A DNA stretch of 64,000 bases from Salinicola halophilus (GCF_003206155.1 NZ_PZJV01000008.1:1-64000); one strand, 5' to 3'. Shown: positions 8,697 through 18,798, counted from the first letter of the stretch. Notes: generated from the letters alone by a model not told the origin. Program-made: numbers and translations.

Positions 8697-9255
8697 TCCT
8701 CACACGCCGTCGGCGTGAGTGACGCTGCAGGCCCGGGGCGACGCGAAGCGAACGAAAGGCGTCGGCGCGACAGTCACGCGCACGCGAATGAAGCCGCCAC
8801 GAATCTACGAGGCGCCTGTGCCGATCGGGCGCTAACGCGAGTGAAGCAATACGGCGAGTGAAGCGGTACGGCGAGTGAAGCGGTAAGTCGAATATTGAAG
8901 GGAAGCGGCAGGGCGCTCGGGGAATAACGGGCTAACGAGACATGCAGGGAGGGAGAAACCAACGAGTGCCCACTCCCGCGATCCATTGCGGTTAACGCCT
9001 CTTGGCTAAGTGAGCACGATCAGAGTGAACTGGTAAGTCGGCCTGTCCAAGGTTTTTATCGTTATCATCGCATCACTTCTATTAATGGCGAGATGTAGGC
9101 CTTTTCAATCAGGGACTTGAATCTGAACGTCCGTTCAATGACGACGCATTTTTCCTGCTCGCTGATGCGCTGACTCAAGGTCATGGCCACTGACGAGTGC
9201 ATCGATACGACTAGGCGGGAGGGCGTAACGGCCAGGCTTGCGAATGAATTGAGCC
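8697..9255. other. Intergenic region with tandem repeats before tRNA-Sec
   Basis: About 560 bases without a supported gene. The first part holds a small inverted repeat (CACGCC/GGCGTG near 8703-8717) and a three-unit 17-base tandem repeat. From about 9000 the stretch becomes more AT-rich, with TTTTTATCGTTATCATCG near 9053. No open frame here has a convincing start or product. The region lies past the 3' end of tRNA-Sec, a position often used by integrating elements, but no integrase or attachment-site duplication is visible. Confidence 0.5.
8837..8887. repeat. 17-base tandem repeat, three copies
   Basis: Three adjacent copies of GCGAGTGAAGCRRTACG are present at 8837-8853, 8854-8870 and 8871-8887. 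The third ends in AAG instead of ACG. Units two and three share the GCGAGTGAAGCGGTA core exactly. No coding role is apparent. Confidence 0.8.
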
Positions 9256-9351
9256 TGGCGGAAGAGAGTGGGAGTCGAACCCACCAGGGACCGCTGGCAG
9301 CCCCTCCAGGAGTTGAAGTCCTGGCGCCCCACCGGGGGACGATTCTCTTCC
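9256..9351 (-). tRNA. selC: tRNA-Sec (anticodon UCA)
   Basis: This 96-base gene includes an encoded CCA end. It has the features that set tRNA-Sec apart: an extended acceptor arm beginning GGAAGAGA and closing TCTCTTCC-G-CCA, a long extra arm, the CUUCAAC anticodon loop with UCA (9314-9316), and GGTTCGACTCC in the T arm. It closely follows the E. coli selC layout. It sits 49 bases downstream of selB on the same strand, so it may be part of a selAB-selC transcript. Confidence 0.97.
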
Positions 9352-9400
9352 GCTATCGGCACCCGAACGCTTGCGTTAGGCACACGGGTGACCGGCGACT

Positions 9401-11341
9401 TCAGTCGAACAGCATATCGTCTCGGATCACCCTATGACCATCGCCGATGCGCCGGGTAAAACCAATTCGATCGAAAAATTCGAGAATCGCTACCGCCAGC
9501 TTGCGACCGCAGCCGACTCGATCCCGAAACGCCGCCGCCGTCGCCCCATCCGGTGAGAGGGCGTCGAGCTCGCGTATCCATGCGGCAAAGCGCACCACGG
9601 TCTCGGTCAAAAAGTAGTGATCGCGGCGCAGCTGATACAGTTCGCCCAGCAGTGCCACCTCGCGCAGTAGCCTGCGCGTCTCGACCTCGTCCCAACCGAA
9701 CGCGGTGGCGATGTCACGCACCCGCGGCGGCTCGAAGGGCGATGCCTCGAGCAGCGGACGCACCGCCCGCCAGCGCTCGGCATCCCTCTCGCCGAGTGCC
9801 GCGCTATGGCCGGCAAGCGCAATGAAGGGTCCGCGCTGGACGATCTCCCCGCCGTCCTTCCACGTCTCGAGCAGCGGTCGAAATAGCGCCACGGGCAGCC
9901 CTGGCACGCTCATACGCCGCAGCCGATCGATCTCCACACCCCGCATGGCGGGTTCCTGCGAGTGGATCTCGGCGAGCCGCGCCTTGACGAGGGTTTCGAG
10001 CTCGGCGAGCCGCCCCGCCGTCAATGCCTGCCTCGCCGTGCCGCTGGCGATCACTCGCCACCCGGCGTCGAGCGCGGCGTCACGCACCGCGTCCAGTTCG
10101 AGATCGAAGTTGGTGGCCAGCGCCTCGAGGTCGAGCCCCTGCGGCGCCTCTGCCCTCGTCCAGAGGCGCTCGAGACGCGCCGACGCGGCCCCCTCGGCAG
10201 GCAGCCGGCGAAGCGTGGCGAGCCACGCCAGCCGCTCTGGCTTTCGCGCCCCACGACGCGGCGGCGCGACATCCAGCACCCGGGCCCCGCCCAGCGTGTG
10301 CTGGGCACCGTGATCGCGCAGCACGATCGAATCGCCGTGAGCCGCCTGCAGCGGCTCGTCGAGCACGAGCTGACCCAGTGCCGATGCGCCCGGCGTCAGG
10401 GTTTCCCCTTCCAGCAGCGACACTCGCCCGGTGACATGGGCGCTCGCGTGGTGCAGGTGAACGCGAGTCCAGTGCCTGAGCGATGAGGCTTCCGGCAGCA
10501 GCCGCAGATCGACGTCCAGTCGCTGGCGATCCGCGATCCGAGAGCCGCTGCCCACGACCCATTCGCCGCGCTCGAGACGCCCGCGCTCGATGTCGCTACC
10601 GCTCAAGTTGATCGCGCAGCGCTCGCCGCGCCGCGCCGTCGTCACCTCTCGATTCTGACAGCGCAGGCCGCGCACCCGGGCATCCAATCCCGAAGGGAGC
10701 AGGCGCACCCGCTCGCCGAGACTCACGCGGCCCGCTCGCACGGTGCCGGTGACCACGACCCCGGCACCGCGCTTGACGAAGACCCGATCGACGGCGAGAC
10801 GAAAACCGCCCTCGGCAGCGGCAGGCGCCACCGCGGCGGCGGTCGACCAGAGGGTGCCTCCGAGCGCGGCGATGCCCTCGCCGGTGATACTCGACACGGC
10901 GAAGATTGGCGCGCCGACGAACGGCGTCGCGGCCAGCCAGTCATCGATCTCGCCACGCACTTGGTCGACCCGTGCCGGCTCGACCCGGTCCGTCTTGGTC
11001 AGCGCGACCCAGGCACGGGTGACGCCGAGCAGCTCGAGGATGCGCGCGTGCTCGACGGTCTGCGGCATGATGCCATCGTCGGCGGCGACCACCAGCAGCA
11101 TCGCCTCGATACCCGCCGCACCGGAGAGCATGTTGGCAATGAAGCGCTCGTGCCCCGGGACATCGATGAAGCCCAGCGTCACGTCGGGGTGGTCCGGCGG
11201 CGGCTCGGGATAGGCGTAGCCCGCCTCGATGGTCAGCCCGCGCGCCTGCTCCTCCTTGAGCCGGTCGGTGGCCACTCCGGTGAGCGCCTGAATCAGTGCG
11301 GTCTTGCCATGGTCGACGTGCCCTGCGGTACCGACGATCAT
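9401..11341 (-). CDS. selB: Selenocysteine-specific elongation factor SelB
   Basis: This 646-residue GTPase delivers Sec-tRNA to UGA codons marked by a SECIS hairpin. The G1 loop GTAGHVDHGKT lies at residues 4-14, the G3 motif as DVPGHE, and the tRNA-binding EF-Tu-like domains follow. The C-terminal part, with winged-helix segments ending in RRIGDGHRVI, is the SECIS-binding region. Its start codon overlaps the selA stop (ATGA), so translation is coupled. It supports the Sec-containing formate dehydrogenase encoded upstream on the same strand. Confidence 0.97.
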   Translation of the reverse strand: MIVGTAGHVDHGKTALIQALTGVATDRLKEEQARGLTIEAGYAYPEPPPDHPDVTLGFIDVPGHERFIANMLSGAAGIEAMLLVVAADDGIMPQTVEHARILELLGVTRAWVALTKTDRVEPARVDQVRGEIDDWLAATPFVGAPIFAVSSITGEGIAALGGTLWSTAAAVAPAAAEGGFRLAVDRVFVKRGAGVVVTGTVRAGRVSLGERVRLLPSGLDARVRGLRCQNREVTTARRGERCAINLSGSDIERGRLERGEWVVGSGSRIADRQRLDVDLRLLPEASSLRHWTRVHLHHASAHVTGRVSLLEGETLTPGASALGQLVLDEPLQAAHGDSIVLRDHGAQHTLGGARVLDVAPPRRGARKPERLAWLATLRRLPAEGAASARLERLWTRAEAPQGLDLEALATNFDLELDAVRDAALDAGWRVIASGTARQALTAGRLAELETLVKARLAEIHSQEPAMRGVEIDRLRRMSVPGLPVALFRPLLETWKDGGEIVQRGPFIALAGHSAALGERDAERWRAVRPLLEASPFEPPRVRDIATAFGWDEVETRRLLREVALLGELYQLRRDHYFLTETVVRFAAWIRELDALSPDGATAAAFRDRVGCGRKLAVAILEFFDRIGFTRRIGDGHRVIRDDMLFD

Positions 11342-12783
11342 GCCGCCTCCCAGCAGCGCGGCAGCGCTTCGAGCTGGGCGGCGAACGCCGCCTCGTCGGC
11401 GTCGGCCGCCAAACAGCGCAGGTCGAGCCAGAGCGCTTCGTCGTGGAGACGCCCGATCACCGGGCGCGGAAGTCCGCGCAGGGCGCGCTCGAGCCGCTCC
11501 AGCGCCCGGCCGCTCGCAGCCCGCATCACCAGCGCATGGCTATCGAGCCGGTCCACCGGTAGCGAACCGCTGCCGAGCTGGCTACGGCACGCCTCGACGC
11601 GCACGCTGGCGATGCCTTCGAGGGCGGCGGTCACGGCGGGCGCGAGTCGCGTCGCCTGCGCGGCGATCTCGGTATCACGCCGGGTCAAAAGGCGCAGCGC
11701 CGGCAGGTCGCGCTCGGGGGCATCGCTGTCGCGATAGAGCCGGAGGGTCGCCTCCAGCGCGGCGAGGGTGAGCTTGTCGCAGCGCAGCGCACGCTTGAGC
11801 GGATGGCGCTTGAGCCGGTCGATCGCCTCGCGCTTGCCCACCACGATGCCCGCTTGCGGCCCGCCGAGCAGCTTGTCGCCGCTGAAGGTCACCAGGTCTG
11901 CGCCAGCGGCGATCGCCTCCGCCGGCTGCGATTCGTGAGGCAGGTCGAGGGCGCGAAAATCGGTCAGCGCGCCGCTGCCCAGATCGATCATGAAAGGAAT
12001 GCCGTGCGCGTGGGCGATCTCGGCGAGCTCGCGCTCGGCAACGCTGCTGGTGAAACCGGTCACGGCGTAGTTGGAGGTATGCGCCTTGACGATGATGCCG
12101 CTCGCCTCGCTCAGCGCCTGCTGGAAATCCCGGGCGTGAGTGCGATTGGTGGCGCCGACCTCGACCAGACGACAGCCGGCGGCGGTCATCACGTCCGGCA
12201 TGCGAAAGGCGCCGCCGATCTCGATCATCTCGCCGCGGGAGATGATCGCCTCGCGCCCGGCCCCCAGCGCGGTCAGCCCGAGCAGCACGGCGGCGGCGTT
12301 GTTGTTGACCACGGTCGCGGCCTCGGCCCCGGTCAGTTCGGCGAGAAGTTCCTCCACCAGTCGGTCGCGGTCGCCGCGCCGCCCCGCCTCCAGGTCGTAC
12401 TCCAGGGCGATGGGGTGACGTGCGGCCTGCACCACGGCGTCGATGGCGGACTCCGCCAGCGGTGCGCGTCCGAGGTTGGTATGAATCACCGTACCGGTGA
12501 GGTTGAACACCGCCCGGGCGTTGGATTGAGTCAGTCGACCGAGCCGCTCGACAATCTCGTCGATCAGCGAGGCGTCATCGAGTGTCGTCGGGGCATCGGG
12601 TCTCGCCAAGCGATGCCGCCAGGCGGCGAGCGTCTCACGGATGGCGCGGGTGAGCGCTCGCTCGCCGTGGCGCGCCCGTGCCGTCTGCAGCGCAGGATGG
12701 GCCAGCAGTGACGCCACGGCGGGCAGATGACGACGTAGATCGGTCTTGGCGAAATTCGTCTTGGGAGAACCGGTCTCGGACAT
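11338..12783 (-). CDS. selA: L-seryl-tRNA(Sec) selenium transferase SelA
   Basis: This 481-residue PLP enzyme converts Ser-tRNA(Sec) to Sec-tRNA(Sec) using selenophosphate. The PLP lysine lies in TFSGDKLLGG at about residue 304, and the family core around RAVFNLTGTVIHTNLGRAP is present at about residues 90-108. The length is near the E. coli protein. The Shine-Dalgarno sequence is poor. A terminator separates it from fdhE upstream, so selAB-selC probably has its own promoter. selD is not in this window and must lie elsewhere. Confidence 0.97.
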   Translation of the reverse strand: MSETGSPKTNFAKTDLRRHLPAVASLLAHPALQTARARHGERALTRAIRETLAAWRHRLARPDAPTTLDDASLIDEIVERLGRLTQSNARAVFNLTGTVIHTNLGRAPLAESAIDAVVQAARHPIALEYDLEAGRRGDRDRLVEELLAELTGAEAATVVNNNAAAVLLGLTALGAGREAIISRGEMIEIGGAFRMPDVMTAAGCRLVEVGATNRTHARDFQQALSEASGIIVKAHTSNYAVTGFTSSVAERELAEIAHAHGIPFMIDLGSGALTDFRALDLPHESQPAEAIAAGADLVTFSGDKLLGGPQAGIVVGKREAIDRLKRHPLKRALRCDKLTLAALEATLRLYRDSDAPERDLPALRLLTRRDTEIAAQATRLAPAVTAALEGIASVRVEACRSQLGSGSLPVDRLDSHALVMRAASGRALERLERALRGLPRPVIGRLHDEALWLDLRCLAADADEAAFAAQLEALPRCWEAA

Positions 12784-12852
12784 GGAGGACTCGACAGGTC
12801 GAAGGGTGGCCGGAGGCGACGCCGGGCATGCCTCGATTTAATCGCCGTCACG

Positions 12853-12892
12853 CCACTGAAACAAGAGACCCGAGGCCGGAAGACCTCGGGTC
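12853..12892 (-). terminator. Rho-independent terminator after fdhE
   Basis: A nine-base-pair stem pairs GACCCGAGG (12867-12875) with CCTCGGGTC (12884-12892), followed on the minus strand by the T-rich TCTTGTTTC. It closes the formate dehydrogenase operon and separates it from selAB. Confidence 0.82.
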
Positions 12893-12964
12893 GATGGGGC
12901 ACTGATGGGTTCACCGCTGCAGCGCACCGGCGTTCGGATACCGCCTCAGGCGTCGACAGCAGGC

Positions 12965-13948
12965 CTAGTCGACGGCGGGTTCGCCGAGCACCAGCAGCGG
13001 ATTGAATGCCCGTCGGGCAAGGTCGCGATCGGCGATCATCATGTCTAGCGCCAGGCTCGCCAGATCGTCGGCGACCGGGTCGGCGCCGGCCTCCCATTCG
13101 CGCTGCATCACCTTGAGATAACTGTGGCAGTTGTCGCAGGTTTCGGCGTTCACCGGCAGTGCGCGTTCACCGCTCTCGTCCTCAAGGCCACAGTAGTCGA
13201 GCGTCTTGCTGTCGCCGCACTGCACGCAGCGGGCACGCTCGGCGTACCACTCGGTGGCGCAGAGCCCGCAGTGCAGATAGCGCACCTTGGAGCGCGCCAT
13301 GCCGATCTGGATCACGCTCGCCACCGCCGGCGAACCGCAGCAAGGGCAGAGCATGCGCATCGACTCACTGGGGCGCCCCGGCGGGCGAGGCAGCATCCGC
13401 GCCTGTCGCGTCCAGGCTACCTGGAGCGCAGCCCCCACCAGCGGCGCCATCGCCATCGATTCGGCGTCGAGCGCGCGCCCTTCGAAGATCGCGACAACGA
13501 GCTCGCGACGCGCTGCCAACGACCGCGACTTCAGCGCCTCGAACCAGGCCCGCTGGGCCTCGCCGATCGTCTCGTCGAGCTCGCCAAGTAGCGCTTCGAG
13601 ATCCTCGTTCCAGGGCATGTCTCGCCACAGGCCGTCGACGGCGAGCGGTGGCACGCCGTGCTTGATTGCCACCTCGGCGCTGTCGACCAGCGAGGGGCGC
13701 GTCTGCATCGCCACCCGGTGCTGGGCTTCGACCACGCTCGCCATGAAGCGCAGGTAGTCCGCCATCGCGGGTAGCCGCTCGGCGAGCTGATGCAGCCGTT
13801 GAGCGCGCTCGGCGAAACGCTTGCGCTCGGCCAGCACCACCATCGGCGGCGCGCCGGGCGAAGGCAGCGCCTCGCCGAAAGCGTGCTCGCCCGTCGCGTC
13901 GACGGTTGCACGCGGGGTGCTATGGGACTTGTCGTCAGTGTCGTTCAC
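12965..13948 (-). CDS. fdhE: Formate dehydrogenase accessory protein FdhE
   Basis: This 327-residue cytoplasmic protein is needed for assembly of membrane formate dehydrogenases. The central part holds the rubredoxin-like Cys pairs of FdhE: MLCPCCGSP, LHCGLCATEW, RCVQCGD and CDNCHSY, between about residues 200 and 275. It is the last gene of the fdn operon and overlaps the gamma-subunit gene by 14 bases, which suggests coupled translation. Confidence 0.95.
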   Translation of the reverse strand: MNDTDDKSHSTPRATVDATGEHAFGEALPSPGAPPMVVLAERKRFAERAQRLHQLAERLPAMADYLRFMASVVEAQHRVAMQTRPSLVDSAEVAIKHGVPPLAVDGLWRDMPWNEDLEALLGELDETIGEAQRAWFEALKSRSLAARRELVVAIFEGRALDAESMAMAPLVGAALQVAWTRQARMLPRPPGRPSESMRMLCPCCGSPAVASVIQIGMARSKVRYLHCGLCATEWYAERARCVQCGDSKTLDYCGLEDESGERALPVNAETCDNCHSYLKVMQREWEAGADPVADDLASLALDMMIADRDLARRAFNPLLVLGEPAVD

Positions 13949-14579
13949 GGCGCTCCCCCTCTTCTTTTTCGCGGGCCCAGAGGCCGTGATGATGGCGTGC
14001 CCAGGCGCGGGTGACCCAGCCTCGCGTCATCGCCCGTACCGAGCCCTTCACCCAGAGTGCGGCGTAGATATGCACGACGATGGTGACGATGGCAACGAAG
14101 GCGGAGATGGCGTGCAGCAGGCTGGCGAAGCGAATCAGCGGGATCGGGAAGTAGCCCGCGAACCAGGGGCGCCACATGATCACACCGCTGATCAGCAGCA
14201 CCGCGATGGAGACCACCAGCGCCCAGTACACCAGCTTCTGGCCTGGGTTGTACTTGCCGATCGGCGGCAACTTCTCGTCGCGATTGTTGAGCACGTCACC
14301 GATCTGACGCATCCACTGGACGTCGTTCTCGCCGAGCAGGTTGTTGCGCACGTGGCGCACCGCCATGGCGTAGAAAAGCAGTACCAGCACCACCCCGATG
14401 AAGGGGTGGAGAATGCGCGCCCAGACCGGACCGCCGAGGGTATGCGTTAGAAAGAAGAACGCCGGATGAAAGAACGCCAGCCCGGAGAGAGCGAGGAGCA
14501 GAAACGCCATCGCCATGGTCCAGTGGTTGGCACGATCCAGCGGCGAGTAGCGTAGCAGGCGATCGCGCGACGTTTTCAT
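13935..14579 (-). CDS. fdnI: Formate dehydrogenase, cytochrome b556 gamma subunit
   Basis: This 214-residue inner-membrane subunit carries haem b and passes electrons from the beta subunit to quinone. Four hydrophobic segments are visible, with His residues in RANHWTMAM near the N-terminus and in later segments such as [19 protein letters not shown] that fit the two haem ligands. It overlaps fdnH by four bases (ATGA) and runs into fdhE, so the operon is tightly packed. FdnI and FdoI types cannot be told apart here. Confidence 0.94.
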   Translation of the reverse strand: MKTSRDRLLRYSPLDRANHWTMAMAFLLLALSGLAFFHPAFFFLTHTLGGPVWARILHPFIGVVLVLLFYAMAVRHVRNNLLGENDVQWMRQIGDVLNNRDEKLPPIGKYNPGQKLVYWALVVSIAVLLISGVIMWRPWFAGYFPIPLIRFASLLHAISAFVAIVTIVVHIYAALWVKGSVRAMTRGWVTRAWARHHHGLWAREKEEGERRERH

Positions 14580-15592
14580 CGGTCACCCCCTGGCGGGCGC
14601 TGCGCATCGCTGGCCGGCCGCGACGTGCGGGTTGCGTCATAGCCGAGCGAGTGCGGATCGGTGCCCGACGCGGCACCGCTGCCGGCGCTGTCCCCGCGGG
14701 ACGCCGGCGGCGTACCGTCGTCGCCGTCGTGCGGTTCGTTCTCCGGCTCCTCCTTCGGGCCCTTGGTGACGTAGTGGATCACCCCGGCGAAGGCGGTGAT
14801 GCCGATGATCGCCGACATGATCGGCTTGGTGACGCCTTTCCACGCGCCCACCAGCGGCGAGATCCGCGGATCCTTCGGCAGACCGGCATAGCGGTTGGGG
14901 TCGTCGGCGTGGTGCAGCACGTACATTACGTGGGTGCCGCCGACGCCCGCCGGGTCGTAGATCCCCGCATCGCGAAAGCCGCGCGCCTTGAGATCGCCGA
15001 CGCGTTTCTCGGCCCGAGCCAGCATGTCCTTCTTGGTGCCGAATTCGATGCAGTTGGTCGGGCAGGTCTTGACGCAGGCGGGCTCCATGCCGGCGTTGAC
15101 CCGATCCGAACAGAGCGTGCACTTGTAGGACTTGTTGTCCTTCTCCGAGATGCGCGGAATGTCGAACGGGCAGCCAGTGATGCAGTAGCCGCAGCCGATG
15201 CAGTGGTTGGAGTCGAAATCGACGATGCCGTTGGCGTACTGCACGATCGCCCCCGGCGCCGGACACGCCTCGAGGCAGCCAGGCTCGGCGCAGTGCATGC
15301 AGCCATCCTTGCGGATCAGCCACTCCAAGTTGCCGTCGTTCGACTCGTACTCGCTGAAACGCATGACGGTCCACGACTCCGCGGTAAGATCCCGCGGGTT
15401 GTCGTAGGTGCCGTGACAATCACCCACGTCGTCGCGCAGATCGTTCCATTCCATGCACGCGACCTGACACGCCTTGCAGCCGATGCACTTGGAGACATCG
15501 ATCAGCTTGGCCACCTCTTCGACGTCGTTGCGCACCTGCGGCGGCGGTGTCGTGGTGGCGGAACGGGCGATGATGTTTTGAGAGTTGTCCAT
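14576..15592 (-). CDS. fdnH: Formate dehydrogenase, iron-sulfur beta subunit
   Basis: This 338-residue subunit has four Cys clusters for [4Fe-4S] centres: [37 protein letters not shown] and CTLCSDR with CVKTCP. A single membrane anchor lies around residues 258-278 ([17 protein letters not shown]). It links the catalytic alpha subunit to the cytochrome. After the anchor the protein continues with an acidic, Gly/Ser/Pro-rich tail of about 60 residues, so it is longer than the roughly 300-residue E. coli proteins. Its AAGGAGGG site overlaps the fdnG stop codon. Confidence 0.95.
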   Translation of the reverse strand: MDNSQNIIARSATTTPPPQVRNDVEEVAKLIDVSKCIGCKACQVACMEWNDLRDDVGDCHGTYDNPRDLTAESWTVMRFSEYESNDGNLEWLIRKDGCMHCAEPGCLEACPAPGAIVQYANGIVDFDSNHCIGCGYCITGCPFDIPRISEKDNKSYKCTLCSDRVNAGMEPACVKTCPTNCIEFGTKKDMLARAEKRVGDLKARGFRDAGIYDPAGVGGTHVMYVLHHADDPNRYAGLPKDPRISPLVGAWKGVTKPIMSAIIGITAFAGVIHYVTKGPKEEPENEPHDGDDGTPPASRGDSAGSGAASGTDPHSLGYDATRTSRPASDAQRPPGGDR

Positions 15593-15601
15593 GAGCCCTC
15601 C

Positions 15602-18600
15602 TTAAGCCTTCTCGACGCGAACGGTGAACGACTTGTACTCCGGCGTCTGGGTGTTGGCGTCACCGACGAAGGGGGTCAAGGCGTTGACCAGATACCCCTT
15701 CTTCGCGACCCCGGTGAAGCCCCAGTGCAGCGGAATACCCACATGGTGAACCTGCTTGTCGCCGATCATCATCGGGCGCATCCGCTTGGTGACGACCGCC
15801 ACGGCCTTGATGAAGCCCCGGTTGGAGCTCACCTTGACCCAGTCCCCCGCGACCACGCCGATGTCGGCGGCGAGCCCCTCGCCGATCTCGACGAACTGCT
15901 GTGGCTGCACGATGGCGTTGAGCTCGGCGTGCTTGGTCCAGTAGTGGAAATGTTCGGTCAGACGGTAGGTCGTTGCCGCATGCGGAAAGTCCTCCGGCTT
16001 GCCGAGCGCTGCGCGGTCACCGTCGAAGATGCGCGCCGCCGGGTTGTTGCGCGCACGCTCCTTGCCCGGGTGGAGCAAGTTCTGCGGCACCGGCGATTCG
16101 AACGGCTCGTAGTGCTCGGGGAACGGCCCATCGACCATGCTCTGGGCGGCGAACAGATGCCCTACCCCCTCGGGCTGCATGATGAACGGCATCTGCCCCT
16201 CGGAGGGCGCCGACTGCTGCGGGAAGTCCGGCACGTCGGCGCCGATCCAGCGGCTCTGCTCGCTACTCCACCAGACGAACGCCTTGTTCGGCCCCCAGGG
16301 TCGCCCCTGGACATCGGCGCTGGCCCGGTTGTAGAGCACGCGACGGTTCATCGGCCACGCCCAGGCCCAGCCCAGCGTGTTCCCGGTACCGTAGGGGTCC
16401 GAGTTGTCGCGACGCGCCATCATGTTGCCGTCTTCGGTCCAGCAACCGGTGAAGATCCAGCAGCCCGCGGCCGTCTTGCCGTCGGCGGTCAGCTCGGCGA
16501 AGCCCGAAAGCTGCTCGTCGGCGCGGCGAGTGACGTTGCCCTCGTCGTCGGTGAGATCCTCGAGCGCCCGGCCGTTGAACTCGCGGGCGAGCTCCTCCGC
16601 CTTCGGCTCGCCGGGGATCTTGTAGTCCCAGGTCAGGTTGACGATGGGGTCGGGGAAGACGCCACCCTCTTCCAGATAGAGCTGCTTCACCTTCAGAAAC
16701 AGCTCGCCCATGATCTGGGTGTCCGGTCGCGCCTCGCCCGGGGGCGGTTGCGCCGCCCAGTGCCACTGCAGCCAGCGGGCGCTGTTGACGATGGAGCCGT
16801 CGTCCTCGGCGAAGCAGCAGGTCGGCAGGCGGAACACTTCGGTGTCGATCTGGCTCGGGTCGACGTCGTTGTATTCGCCGTAGTTCTTCCAGAACTCGCT
16901 GGTCTCGGTGTTGAGCGGATCCATCACCACCAGATACTTCAGCGATGACAGCGCGCGGGTCACCTTGGCGCGATCCGGGAACGACGCCAGCGGATTGAAC
17001 CCCTGGCAGAAGTAGCCGTTGAGCTCGCCCTTGGACATCCGTTCGAAGGTATCGAGCACGTCGTAGAGCGGCCGCTCGAGTTTGGGCAGCCACTCGTAAC
17101 ACCAGTCGTTGCCCTCGGTCGCGGCATCGCCGTACCAGGACTTCATCAGACTGACGTGAAACTTCTCGTAGTGCTGCCAGTAGGAGACCTGCCCTTCGAC
17201 CGTGGGCTGTTTCGCCCGCTTGTCGATATAGGCGTCGTAGTCCTGCTCCTTGGCGCTGGCGAGCGACATGTAGCCCGGCAGCAGCTGGGAGAGCAGGCCG
17301 AGGTCGGTCAAACCCTGGATGTTGGAGTGCCCGCGCAGTGCGTTGACGCCACCGCCCGGCAGCCCCATGTTACCCAGCAGCAGCTGGACCATTGCCGCGG
17401 CGCGAATGATCTGCGAGCCGATCGAATGCTGCGTCCAGCCGAGCGCGTACAGGATCGTCATGGTGCGATCCGGCACCGCGGTGGCAGCGATCTTTCTCCA
17501 GATGCGATCGATGGTGTCCACCGGAATCCCTGTGATGCTGGAGACCATGGCGGGGGTATAGCGCGCGTAGTGTTCGCGCACCAGCTGATAGACGCAGCGC
17601 GGATTCTGGAGCGATTCGTCACGACGCGCGAAGCCGTCGTCGCCCATTTCATACATCCAGGACTGCTTGTCGTAGCTGCGCGTCGACTCGTCGTAGCCGG
17701 AGAAGATACCGTCTTCGAAGCCGAAGTCCGCCCGCACGACCAGTGCCGCATCGGTGTAGTTCAGCACGTACTCGCGCTGGATCTGGTCGGTCTCGATCAG
17801 ATAGCTGATCAGCCCGCCGAGAAAGGCGATGTCGGTGCCGGTCCGGATGAACGCCTTGTCCTGCGCCACGGCGCCGGTACGGGTAAAGCGTGGATCGATG
17901 GTGATCAACTCGGCGTTATTGTGCTCGATCGCCTCCGTCACCCAGCGGAAACCCACGGGATGCGCTTCGGCGGAGTTGCCGCCCATCGAGAGAATCAAAT
18001 TGGCATTGCGGATGTCGACCCAGTGATTGGTCATCGCACCGCGACCGAATGTTGGGGCAAGACCTGCCACCGTCGGTCCGTGTCAGACGCGCGCCTGGTT
18101 GTCGAACGCTACCATGCCGAGGTTACGCACCACCTTGTGGGTGATGTAGCCGGCCTCGTTGGAGGAGCCGGAAGCCGCGAGAAAGCCGGTCGTGGTCCAG
18201 TGATTGACCGTCTGCCCCTGGGCGTTGCGCTGGACGAAGTTGGCGTCGCGATCGTCCTTGATATGGCGGGCGATGCGGTTCAGCGCGTCGTCCCAGGTGA
18301 CACGCTGCCACTCGTCGCTGCCGGCGGCGCGAACCTGCGGATATTCGAGACGCCCCTTGCTGTGGACGAAGTCCAGCAGACCCGCGCCCTTCGGGCAGAG
18401 CGAGCCGCGGGAGACCGGATGGTCCGGGTCGCCCTCGATGTGGAACACGTTCTGTTCGACGTTCTTCGCGCCGTCGCCCTTGCTGTAGATCAGGATGCCG
18501 CAGCCGACCGAGCAGTAGGTGCAGGTATTCCGGGTCTCTTTGGCGTGCGTCAGCTTGAACTGTCGAATCGATGCCTCGGCGGGTTCGGGCGCAAAGCCCA

Positions 18601-18676
18601 TCATCGCCAGACTCGATGACGCCAGTCCCGCCCCGCCCAGTTTGAAAAACTGGCGCCGCGTGACATTGATAGCCAT
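15602..18676 (-). CDS. fdnG: Formate dehydrogenase alpha subunit, selenocysteine-containing
   Basis: One gene of 1024 residues, interrupted only by an in-frame UGA at 18083-18085 that is read as selenocysteine (residue 198). The context NQARV-U-HGPTVAGLAP is that of E. coli FdnG/FdoG. The N-terminus has a Tat signal (TRRQFFKLGGAG), then the [4Fe-4S] ligands Cys52, Cys55, Cys59 and Cys94. The remainder is the molybdopterin oxidoreductase domain. The complex oxidises formate in the periplasm. Start: ATG behind GAGGAG. Standard ORF finding splits the gene into 15602-18070 and 18083-18676, which wrongly looks like a frameshift or nonsense mutation. Confidence 0.97.
18048..18085 (-). promoter_or_regulatory. 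Bacterial SECIS element next to the Sec UGA
   Basis: Immediately after the UGA the mRNA reads CACGGACCGACGGUGGCAGG and continues UCUUGCCCCAAC. The apical stem GGCA/UGCC encloses GGUCU, the loop sequence recognised by SelB in E. coli formate dehydrogenase mRNAs. The distance from UGA to loop is also like the E. coli element. The outer stem is less certain. Confidence 0.85.
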
Positions 18677-18739
18677 GGTCGCTCCTCATTGGTCTTCTTC
18701 TGATTGGCGCCTCTATCCACCCCGGGCACCTTGGTGTCC

Positions 18740-18769
18740 CTTATAGCAAACCGTTACGTTCACTGTCTT
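18740..18769 (-). promoter_or_regulatory. Candidate sigma-70 promoter of the fdn operon
   Basis: On the minus strand AAGACA (18769-18764) and TATAAG (18745-18740) are separated by 18 bases, about 65-90 bases before fdnG. The palindrome at 18799-18808 would be centred near -70 relative to the predicted transcription start, a usual place for an activator. Confidence 0.45.
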
Positions 18770-18798
18770 AAACGTGAGACAGCTAATGCCGCTTATTA

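Noticed and set aside
8697-9255. Integrated element at the tRNA-Sec gene
   Set aside because: No integrase, no duplicated tRNA end and no phage-like genes are present.
14651-18619. Very long open frames on the plus strand opposite fdnG/fdnH
   Set aside because: They are antisense shadows produced by high GC codon bias; no ribosome binding sites or recognisable domains.
15602-18676. Two separate formate dehydrogenase alpha fragments or a nonsense mutation
   Set aside because: The UGA sits at the known selenocysteine position, is followed by a SECIS-like hairpin, and selA, selB and tRNA-Sec are adjacent.
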